Source: an uncultured Muribaculaceae bacterium
Lineage (GTDB): Bacteria > Bacteroidota > Bacteroidia > Bacteroidales > Muribaculaceae
NCBI GenBank assembly: GCA_910586455.1
Contig: CAJUHX010000004.1
Coordinates: 1 to 64,000 of the forward strand
Reading direction: 5' to 3'
Length of the DNA stretch: 64,000 nucleotides
Positions 43,469-51,112 of this stretch are shown here, piece by piece (the stretch's first letter is position 1; every line of letters begins with the position of its first letter). The notes under the pieces were generated by a model. It made no database searches. It worked only from the letters and a program-made list of their open reading frames with translations, and was not told the origin of the DNA. Position numbers and translations under genes: made by a program.

Positions 43469-44254
43469 TTATATTTTCATCTTCCGGTACCGCCAGTTGC
43501 GGAAACGGAATCTGGCTATCTCCCATTTCTCCCGCAGTCGCAGATGCAGCTGCAGTTCCAGCTCGCCGGCAGGGACAGGCACCAGATGGGCCTCGTTCAG
43601 TTTTACAACTTTCGGTAGAGCCGAATTCGCCCGAACTTTCGCCATAAACTTATCGCGGTCGCCGAAACGGTCCTCCATTTCCGATAGCCATGCGCCTCTC
43701 GACTTATCAAAAAAATACTCAAACCTGTCATCGCTGCAATTTGAAATATTCTTTTCAAGCTCCTTTTCAATAAGCGCCTTTAACTCTGTGTCTTTAAAGA
43801 ACAGGGCTATCGCAAGGAGCAGCTCAAACGTACTTTTATTAAAAATCAGATTCCGATAATCACAAATTATATCTCTGCTCCATTTATTTTTAATTATATC
43901 AAACAAGCTATTCAGCTGTATCTCCTTTTGAAACAGAGGATCCACCAATTCGTGTACGGCCGCCTTAAGCTTTTCAAATTCAAAAAAATGATAGTCAAAA
44001 TCAAAATGAAATTTTCTTAACAGTCCATACAAATATATCCTTACCGTATGACGCTTCATTTCATCAGAATCATCGTACCATAAAGGTAAAATTGTCAAAG
44101 CTATATCATACGATTCCCATCTGCTGGAAAACGACAGCCCAATCAGCATTATATCCGCTTTCATCATAAAAGATGACGGAGTATATTGCTTGAGCATCGG
44201 AAACTCCTGAGTCCAGAGTTTCTTTACTTCAGGGTAACTTATTTTTTGTTTCAT
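43469..44254 (-). CDS. Hypothetical protein, candidate immunity protein
   Basis: A 261-residue protein without signal peptide or membrane segment, so cytoplasmic. It is rich in aromatic residues and mostly helical (YDIALTILPLWYDDSDEMKRH, FELLLAIALFFKDTELKALIEKELEKN), with a strongly basic C-terminus (REKWEIARFRFRNWRYRKMKI). I recognise no family. It starts 13 bp after the stop of the RHS toxin gene, on the same strand, which is the usual place for the cognate immunity gene of a polymorphic toxin. That role is inference from position. Confidence 0.6.
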   Translation of the reverse strand: MKQKISYPEVKKLWTQEFPMLKQYTPSSFMMKADIMLIGLSFSSRWESYDIALTILPLWYDDSDEMKRHTVRIYLYGLLRKFHFDFDYHFFEFEKLKAAVHELVDPLFQKEIQLNSLFDIIKNKWSRDIICDYRNLIFNKSTFELLLAIALFFKDTELKALIEKELEKNISNCSDDRFEYFFDKSRGAWLSEMEDRFGDRDKFMAKVRANSALPKVVKLNEAHLVPVPAGELELQLHLRLREKWEIARFRFRNWRYRKMKI

Positions 44255-44267
44255 TTTAGAATTCTTT

Positions 44268-47200
44268 TTAAGGTTGAATAATAGGACTAATTTCTATACT
44301 CCTCGGCTGAATTTTTATGATTATTGAAGGCGCTGGGACAGAACGTCTATAACGAAACATTTGAGGTGTATTGTTTAATTTTATTGCCGGTTTATCAGGA
44401 TATCCAAATTTATAATCATAAATGATTTTATTCTTTGAATCCCACACATCTAAACGATAAGTTTTTAGTTCATCTTCTGCTTTTTGTCTTACCACCAAGC
44501 CTGTATTTTCATAGCTTCCATTTATTTTATTTATATATCTCTCTGTATATGTATGCTTCTTAGTCCCAGCGACTGCGCCTTTGCCTCCTATACTATTCTC
44601 AGCACTCACTCCGGCCCTGATAACAATTGACTCATTGGTATACTTACCAGTCCAAAACTCTCTACCCGACAGCGATGCCCGAACTCCACTAAGAAGGCCC
44701 GAAGTCACTCCTCCGAAGATAGCTTCTGCAGAACCCTGCATAAGACCATTCAAAAGAGCATATCCAAATTTAGACCCTTCGATAAGAGAATTACCAGCTC
44801 CTGTAATAAAACCACTTGAAGCGCCATATGCTGCACCATAAATTGCACCTTGATAAAATCCGACAGTCGCATTTGCAAAAGCTGCAGCATTGGCTGTAAG
44901 CATACTTCCGAAACCAACTGCAGTTCCAATGCCAACAGCAGCACCCACTCCACCAGCAACTGCCCCGGTAAGGAAATAGCTCACGCCTTTAGCAAAATTT
45001 TTCCAACCACCTCCAGAGGATTTTATCTCTTTCCAATGTGTCGCAACATTGATAGCACCCGTAACTACAGCTGCTACTCCTACTGCCACCCAGAAAAATT
45101 CTCCATTTTCATCGACGTAACGCAATGGATTATTCATTACGTATGTAAAGCGGTTATAATTTTGCGACCAGTCGGGATTCTGTATATTGGGGTCTGGAGA
45201 CAGGAAACGTCCAAGCACAGGGTCATATAGACGTGCGTTCATATTTATAAGCCCGAAATCCGTCAGATGCTCGTGTCCACAATATCCGCGCCCCAGTAAT
45301 AGCTCAGGTTCTTCACCTGAATTATACACTTGCTGCGTTTCAGGATTCCTGAGTCTGCCCCACGCATCATAACTCAATTCCTGAAGCAATGTATCACCAT
45401 CATATATATGGGTTATGCTGCCAAGATAATCACGTAGTATATTATAAACCTTACACTCGTTTTCAGCTTGTAGTCGATGAGGCAAAACCTCCCATTCAAT
45501 TTCCAAATCCGGTTTTATATATACAGCCAGAGCTCTGTAATAATCTCCACAAAGATATAATCGCTCTTCAATAAGCGAACCGTTTTTTTCCAATTCATAA
45601 CATCCACCAAGGTAATATTTCCGTATAGGTTTAATTCCTCTATACAGCATAGATCCCACCCTGTCAAACTGTCCGTTGTACTTAAACAGGATATAACTTG
45701 AATCATCGCTTATCAAAGAGGGGCGAAAGAATGAAGTATATCCTACCCTCTGCGTTGTAGAAGGAATCGCATCATTTTCTGTTTCCAAAGAAGTAACCGC
45801 ATAGGGTTTTGTATCATCGGAATAACTGAAAATCCCCGCATCTGTTTTAGAAGTGATATTACCTTTAATATCATACTCAACTTTATCATTTCCAAAAGTT
45901 GTGAGTCGATTCATAGTATCGTAGGTAAATCGTTCTGATATATTTCTTCGGTTGTTTCTTCTGGTCAGCATGTTTCCGGTTGTTGCATCGATTGAATATG
46001 AAATATTCTGATACAACTCATTTTGGGAACTTGCATTTTGACCGGATAGCAAACCGAAGTCCGTATATTGCCAACTACGGAGTATATCTCCGGTTTGAAC
46101 CTGCAGCGGCTGTCCAAAATCATTTTCAGACTTTAGCTTATATATCTGTCTGCCATCGGTGAGAGTAACTTCGACAAGCGTTCCATTCGAATAATTATAT
46201 TTCTCGGTTGTAAGAACGCCCCTATGAGATGTATATTCAATCGATGAAATATTACCATTGTCATAAGTGTAAGCTTTCCGAAGCCACACACTATCCAAAG
46301 TACTTTCTGTTTCAGAAGAAAGTCGCCCATATTCATCATATATATATTTAGACGAAGTTCTATTGTTTTCACTTAAAATATCTGTCAGCGCCCCATAACT
46401 GTCATATATGTATTCAGTTGAAAATTCCGGTAAAACCTGCTTCAATATTCGGCCATATCGGTCATATTCGTAGGTGATAGTTTGCTCATTGGCATACGTT
46501 GTAGAAGCCAAATTTCCGGCAATATCATATTTATATGAGGTAACACCAAAACTTGGGTCATAAACTCTTGTTTTTCTACCATAATTATCGTATGAAAATA
46601 TTGTCGTAACATTTCCAGGAGCAGTTATCTTACTCACTTGCCCATCAGCCTGCAAGGTATATTCTATTATGCCCGCAGGGTCAGTTACAGATGTCACATT
46701 CCCAACAGCATCATAAGTCGTCGCCCGAAACACTTTGTCGGTTGTCTTAACTATCGTATTGCCGTTATAACTCCATGTAGTACGTCGCCCGGACGCTTCC
46801 TTTATAGATATAGGACGATCATATTTATCAATGGAATAAACATTCCAGCGTGTGGCACTATTTCCGGTAAAGGGCAAAGAGACCTTATTGAGTTTACCAT
46901 ACTGGTCATACAACTTATCGATTTTTCTATAAATTCCGTTGAAACTCAATTCTTTTGTACGCACTTCCCTACCAAGAGCATCGTATATAATGGTTACAGT
47001 AGGCTGCCCACTTTTATTTGAAGTGATACTGTATTGTCCGCCCGCCTCGTTAGTCCAACAAAAATGCGTTGATTCTTCTACTCCATCAGGATAGATGGTC
47101 TTTATTTCCCGACCGAACGCATCATACGTCTTTTTTGTAATTCCACCTCTGGCATCCGTTATATTTATAATTCGTCCGTGATTATCATAATTGTATTCGG

Positions 47201-49235
47201 TTAAATTTCCTAAGAAATCAGTTTCACCGATAATCCGTCCATAACTGTCGTATGTTATTCTGGATGTGTTTGAATATGGTGATGAATAAGCTTTTACGGT
47301 TTCAGTAATATGGTTGCCATATTTGTCGTAAGTATATGATTCTTGCCGAGCCTGCTTTCCCTCACAATATTCTACTATTACTGTCGGCAGACATTTCGAA
47401 TGTACCGGTATATAGGTTCTGACTTTATTTGTATTGCCTCCACGACGTGAGGTTGTGACTTTATCAATCATAAAGCCCAGATAGTGACCTGACTTAAAGG
47501 TATTGTTATGAATATAACTAAAATCTGTAGTTTTATATATACTACCGGTATAAGCCACATATTCTCGGATGGGATAGGCCAGGCTATCATATGTATAAGT
47601 TGTTGTGGTTGTAAAGTTTGATTCTTTGTCATGGTCGACCTTAGTGGTCAATAAAAACTGACGGGTACCATTGCTTTTCCACTTTATATCATAAGTATAG
47701 TTTGTACTGAACCTTTTCATTTTCTCGCTTTGTAATAGGCCATAATGAAAAGGATCGAAGACCTTCGCAATAGAATCTCCTCGGCCATCATATGCAACTA
47801 CTCTTTCAAAACCGCAAAAGCCGAGTCCTTGTTTATGCAAAACTGCGTTTTTATATTTATAAAAGCTATTGTCCACTCTATCTCCATTTAGATAAGTTTC
47901 AGTTGCAACTAATACAGTTAGAGGTTCCTGAATATTTATAAACGGGAATTCAGCACCACTTCCTTTCGAGTAAAAGTCAATTGCAATTCTATCTTCATTC
48001 AAAAAATGATACAAATTCTTTTCAACAACACCAAGGCTATTAGCCATGCCTGTAATCAATGACTCCTTGTTATCATTGCGAACAAATGAGTACTTGGTTA
48101 CTGAGCCATTTTTGAGTCCAATAAGACTTGTTATGCGTCCATTCTGATAAACGTCTGTGGGAATTATAATAGCTCCTTCCTCCAAATATAAGGTTCTCCG
48201 TATTCTGCCAGTCAAACGATTGTTTTTAGTCAGATAAGTTGAAAAACCTTTCTCGTCAAAAGCAAGGATATCAGGTTGTCCATCGCCATTAACGTCCTGA
48301 ACTATAAAACCACAGCCATCGCTTTTTTGATTAACCGGCCCGGCAAAAGTAAATTTGCTAAATTGCCCGTTTCCATTAGAATTGTATACAGCCCATACAC
48401 TATCAGCTCTACCTCTGCTTAATGGCGAAAGCAATATATCAATCAATCCGTCTCCATTGAAGTCACATGTCAATGCCTTTTTGTATTTTGTTTGGGCATT
48501 TGTCAATTTAGAAGACGATGAGAATTTAGTATGATAAAAGTGTTTATCGAATGAATAAATATCAGTTCTATCATCTGTGATATGACATAGTTCTGTTTTT
48601 CCATCTCCATCACAATCGAAAACAAATAATTTGTCGGTATTGTCAAACGCATTCTGAGGATCTGTTTGGTTTACGCCTATAAAATCGACTTTATAGTCTA
48701 ATATATGCTTTTTACAATACACCCATTCTTTATTGAGGTCGAAAATATAACACTTTGACGGTTTGCTGCGATCTCCAAATGGTTCATGTGCTGATACAGC
48801 AAGTATTTCCATCTTGCCATCTCCATTAAAATCTCCAGAATAATAGTTTTTCGGCTGGACACTTTGCTTACCGTCATTGTCGGTATATACAGTATCAAAA
48901 TCGAATAATTTCGTAAATTGTTCTGTTAAGTCGCCAGATTCACTCACCTTATAAACTTTAAAAACAACACGGTCTTTATTATTAATCACGAAATTATTAA
49001 TTTTAACAATGTAGTCTTCATTTGAGCCATCTAAATCCAGACACAATACATCTATAAAACCTTTTTCGGTTTTGACTTCGGATAATGATTTGATGTGACT
49101 TTCCCCTATACCACTATAAATAAATATATTTTCGTCACCACTAAATAAATTATCGAATCTATTTTGTGTATGCCCAAACATCCAGCCCGGTAAGTAATGT
49201 TGCCAATAAGGATTATAATTAGGAAAAGTTATCAC
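44268..49235 (-). CDS. RHS-repeat polymorphic toxin, C-terminal 1655 residues
   Basis: This is the larger part of a giant secreted toxin whose N-terminus is encoded at 49263-50447 in the same frame; a TGA at 49263-49265 separates them. A start here would be the GTG at 49235. In order come FG-GAP/VCBS-type units with DFNGDGK, DCDGDGK, DFNGDGL and DVNGDGQ (48860-48270), many YD/RHS repeats such as YDSYGRIIGETDFLGN (about 47400-45860), and the RHS core with LYDPVLGRFLSPDP (~45200). A Gly/Ala-rich, partly hydrophobic linker follows (~45100-44690). The last ~105 residues form a separate domain containing KKHTYTERYI and YRLDVWDSKNKIIYDYKFG. This D-x(n)-D-x-K arrangement suggests a PD-(D/E)XK nuclease. 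RHS repeats normally form a cocoon around such a toxin tip. Confidence 0.85.
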   Translation of the reverse strand: MITFPNYNPYWQHYLPGWMFGHTQNRFDNLFSGDENIFIYSGIGESHIKSLSEVKTEKGFIDVLCLDLDGSNEDYIVKINNFVINNKDRVVFKVYKVSESGDLTEQFTKLFDFDTVYTDNDGKQSVQPKNYYSGDFNGDGKMEILAVSAHEPFGDRSKPSKCYIFDLNKEWVYCKKHILDYKVDFIGVNQTDPQNAFDNTDKLFVFDCDGDGKTELCHITDDRTDIYSFDKHFYHTKFSSSSKLTNAQTKYKKALTCDFNGDGLIDILLSPLSRGRADSVWAVYNSNGNGQFSKFTFAGPVNQKSDGCGFIVQDVNGDGQPDILAFDEKGFSTYLTKNNRLTGRIRRTLYLEEGAIIIPTDVYQNGRITSLIGLKNGSVTKYSFVRNDNKESLITGMANSLGVVEKNLYHFLNEDRIAIDFYSKGSGAEFPFINIQEPLTVLVATETYLNGDRVDNSFYKYKNAVLHKQGLGFCGFERVVAYDGRGDSIAKVFDPFHYGLLQSEKMKRFSTNYTYDIKWKSNGTRQFLLTTKVDHDKESNFTTTTTYTYDSLAYPIREYVAYTGSIYKTTDFSYIHNNTFKSGHYLGFMIDKVTTSRRGGNTNKVRTYIPVHSKCLPTVIVEYCEGKQARQESYTYDKYGNHITETVKAYSSPYSNTSRITYDSYGRIIGETDFLGNLTEYNYDNHGRIINITDARGGITKKTYDAFGREIKTIYPDGVEESTHFCWTNEAGGQYSITSNKSGQPTVTIIYDALGREVRTKELSFNGIYRKIDKLYDQYGKLNKVSLPFTGNSATRWNVYSIDKYDRPISIKEASGRRTTWSYNGNTIVKTTDKVFRATTYDAVGNVTSVTDPAGIIEYTLQADGQVSKITAPGNVTTIFSYDNYGRKTRVYDPSFGVTSYKYDIAGNLASTTYANEQTITYEYDRYGRILKQVLPEFSTEYIYDSYGALTDILSENNRTSSKYIYDEYGRLSSETESTLDSVWLRKAYTYDNGNISSIEYTSHRGVLTTEKYNYSNGTLVEVTLTDGRQIYKLKSENDFGQPLQVQTGDILRSWQYTDFGLLSGQNASSQNELYQNISYSIDATTGNMLTRRNNRRNISERFTYDTMNRLTTFGNDKVEYDIKGNITSKTDAGIFSYSDDTKPYAVTSLETENDAIPSTTQRVGYTSFFRPSLISDDSSYILFKYNGQFDRVGSMLYRGIKPIRKYYLGGCYELEKNGSLIEERLYLCGDYYRALAVYIKPDLEIEWEVLPHRLQAENECKVYNILRDYLGSITHIYDGDTLLQELSYDAWGRLRNPETQQVYNSGEEPELLLGRGYCGHEHLTDFGLINMNARLYDPVLGRFLSPDPNIQNPDWSQNYNRFTYVMNNPLRYVDENGEFFWVAVGVAAVVTGAINVATHWKEIKSSGGGWKNFAKGVSYFLTGAVAGGVGAAVGIGTAVGFGSMLTANAAAFANATVGFYQGAIYGAAYGASSGFITGAGNSLIEGSKFGYALLNGLMQGSAEAIFGGVTSGLLSGVRASLSGREFWTGKYTNESIVIRAGVSAENSIGGKGAVAGTKKHTYTERYINKINGSYENTGLVVRQKAEDELKTYRLDVWDSKNKIIYDYKFGYPDKPAIKLNNTPQMFRYRRSVPAPSIIIKIQPRSIEISPIIQP

Positions 49236-49262
49236 ACCATCCGCTCCGGAGTTACAACCAAA

Positions 49263-49265
49263 TCA
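49263..49265 (-). other. In-frame TGA interrupting the SpvB-RHS toxin gene
   Basis: On the minus strand the codons read GTG CGA GGC TGA TTT GGT TGT AAC, with long open frame and coherent protein sequence on both sides. There is no frameshift. It is either a nonsense mutation (for example CGA or GGA to TGA), a recoding site, or a sequencing error. Confidence 0.9.
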
Positions 49266-50447
49266 GCCTCGCACTACCTTGAGCATTCCAGGTTTATCGA
49301 AATTGTGCCATTTACTTAATTGCGCCCGCGAGATTTTATAATATGAATCAGACGAACTAATTCCCTCTCCATAAAAGAATGTCAAAGGATTGTATGATTG
49401 ACCATCCGAAAAATATGAAATATTAGTTAACAACGATATATTGTTACGAGAACTATACTTCAAAGAATACTCGCCCAACGTAACTCCCTTAAAAAGTACA
49501 CGTATCGATGACAGAAGATGTGTTTCATTCATCCTCTGGCCGGCCCGGAATATTAATAAGTCATCTTCACGAGAAGTATAATTAAATATAACGGATACAC
49601 CGTTATATGATATCTGGTTCACCCTATACATCACTCCTTCTTGAAGATAGCTATATATTATATTATTTCCATAAAGATCAGAGAGCTTAGTTATAGGATA
49701 AAACAATTGATTTGCAATGTTAGTATCATACCCAAATATTGCCACATTACCATTCGGGTAAAATACTTCGAAATATTTTACAACATTATCCAAAATATAA
49801 CCTTTAGCTTTTATATTGCCGGTTTCTGTTTCATAATTTATTTCGGATATAGTCGTACCGGTTTTTATAAATCTTACTCCATCAAGAACAAAAGAATCGT
49901 CTAAATCCATCTTTATTCCTTCGCTCTCACCATCATAATATATATTTTTACCTCCCCGAGCAATCATAGAGATTCCGGATATTGACCACCCCATGCCAAG
50001 AGTAGAGTTTCCTTGATGACTGTTATATTCTAAAGAAAGACTCGGCTGGAATCCTCTCATACCTGGATATACCGCTATCGGTATAGAGTAAGTCTTTGCT
50101 CCGGTTGTCGTTGAGCCTGATATAATCGATATTTGGCCAATAGACTTGGTTGTATCTACAGGCATTGAATTGGGCACATAATAATTTACAATAACAGGTA
50201 CAGTAGCAGACAGGCCTTCTGGCACAGGTGCAATATCCGCTAATGGAGTCTGAATTGTTTCAACCTCTTCAACAACTGGATAAAGAACACTTTTAAGTGA
50301 ATCTTCATATTGCCGAAATCTTTCTTCCGTCCAACCAATGTATCTATTGTTAATAATAGAATCAGCAGATTCTATTATACTTGCCGCGTTGACGTAAACT
50401 ACCGATGCAACTGCCCAAATGACAAAAAAAAGTCTGAATCTTAACAT
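49263..50447 (-). CDS. SpvB-type N-terminal part of the RHS toxin (split by in-frame stop)
   Basis: A 394-residue product starting at the ATG at 50447 with a signal peptide (MLRFRLFFVIWAVASVVYVNA). After a Ser/Glu-rich spacer comes a domain like the N-terminus of Salmonella SpvB and TcdB-type toxins: YSIPIAVYPGMRGFQPSLSL, NSTLGMGWSISGISMIARGG, then FYPNGNVAIFGYD. It ends ...MLKVVRG at the TGA; the same frame continues as FGCNSGADG into the RHS part. Read through, the protein would have ~2059 residues. The 144-residue sorting-domain protein lies 8 bp upstream. If the stop is real, this product alone carries the secretion signal. Confidence 0.85.
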   Translation of the reverse strand: MLRFRLFFVIWAVASVVYVNAASIIESADSIINNRYIGWTEERFRQYEDSLKSVLYPVVEEVETIQTPLADIAPVPEGLSATVPVIVNYYVPNSMPVDTTKSIGQISIISGSTTTGAKTYSIPIAVYPGMRGFQPSLSLEYNSHQGNSTLGMGWSISGISMIARGGKNIYYDGESEGIKMDLDDSFVLDGVRFIKTGTTISEINYETETGNIKAKGYILDNVVKYFEVFYPNGNVAIFGYDTNIANQLFYPITKLSDLYGNNIIYSYLQEGVMYRVNQISYNGVSVIFNYTSREDDLLIFRAGQRMNETHLLSSIRVLFKGVTLGEYSLKYSSRNNISLLTNISYFSDGQSYNPLTFFYGEGISSSDSYYKISRAQLSKWHNFDKPGMLKVVRG

Positions 50448-50455
50448 TGTTTTAT

Positions 50456-50890
50456 CTATTCCTTGATTATTTTCCAACTGGTATATTCGCCATTTAGACA
50501 AATCTGGAGAATATACATACCATTACTATAGCCACTTAAATCAATATCAGTTTCTTGCTCAGAAGATATTATCGTTAGAAGTTGTATCCCATCTACGTTA
50601 AATATTTGCATAGAACATAAATCCGAATCCATATGCCCTGCTATTTCGACTTTTAAATATCCTTTAGTTGGATTCGGATATATATGGATTGTCTTTTCAG
50701 CAAGTATGTCAGAAACACAATTAGCCTTTACTGGAAATTCCGATATTTTCTGAGTACTTATCACAATTTCTCTCAAGATTCGGTTTCCAGCATCGTCATA
50801 ACTATAATTGATTGTGCGCGAACTCACTACTTGTGCATTCGTAATAAACACGATAACAACAGTAACTAATATTTTAACCAATAAATTCAT
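50456..50890 (-). CDS. Short secreted protein with one YD repeat and a T9SS-type sorting tail
   Basis: A 144-residue protein with a signal peptide (MNLLVKILVTVVIVFITNA). It contains a single YD/RHS-like repeat INYSYDDAGNRILREIVI (~27-44) and, from ~66 to the end, a type A Por-secretion C-terminal domain: IYPNPTKGYLKVEI, MQIFNVDGIQLL, DIDLSGYSNGMYILQI, SWKIIKE. It lies 8 bp before the SpvB-RHS gene and is clearly co-transcribed with it. A surface-anchored or secreted partner or chaperone of the toxin is possible; the protein might equally be the tail of a once larger RHS protein. The -7 box TAATTTTG lies 35 bp upstream. Confidence 0.78.
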   Translation of the reverse strand: MNLLVKILVTVVIVFITNAQVVSSRTINYSYDDAGNRILREIVISTQKISEFPVKANCVSDILAEKTIHIYPNPTKGYLKVEIAGHMDSDLCSMQIFNVDGIQLLTIISSEQETDIDLSGYSNGMYILQICLNGEYTSWKIIKE

Positions 50891-50924
50891 GGGGAATTGG
50901 TATTATTAAATAATTAAGGTTTTA

Positions 50925-50932
50925 CAAAATTA
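50925..50932 (-). promoter_or_regulatory. -7 box upstream of the toxin operon
   Basis: TAATTTTG on the minus strand, 35 bp before the ATG at 50890. No TTTG lies at -33. Confidence 0.5.
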
Positions 50933-51057
50933 GTATTATTTTTTACATTATAACATACTCTAAATAATAAAGTAAATCATTCCCGATCTTAGTTCATATA
51001 TTTCAACTAATTAGCAGATACAAAAAGTAGATATAGTAACATCTGCACCTCCCTACA

Positions 51058-51091
51058 TAAAAGGCGGCACTCCCATATGTAAGTGCCGCCT
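51058..51091 (-). terminator. Intrinsic terminator after the CARDB giant gene
   Basis: A perfect 10-bp stem AGGCGGCACT/AGTGCCGCCT (51062-51071, 51082-51091) is followed on the minus strand by TTTT. It lies 22 bp after the stop codon. Confidence 0.85.
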
Positions 51092-51112
51092 ATGCGAAAT
51101 CAAAGTGAGTGT

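Noticed and set aside
44690..45110. Transmembrane translocator in the RHS protein
   Set aside because: The Gly/Ala-rich stretch is hydrophobic but regularly interrupted and typical of the linker after RHS cores; called a linker instead.
49263..49265. Selenocysteine codon or UGA reassigned to Trp
   Set aside because: TGA ends many normal genes in the window (for example recF and recX), so no global reassignment; no selenocysteine element or sel gene is recognisable here. Kept only as an alternative to be tested.
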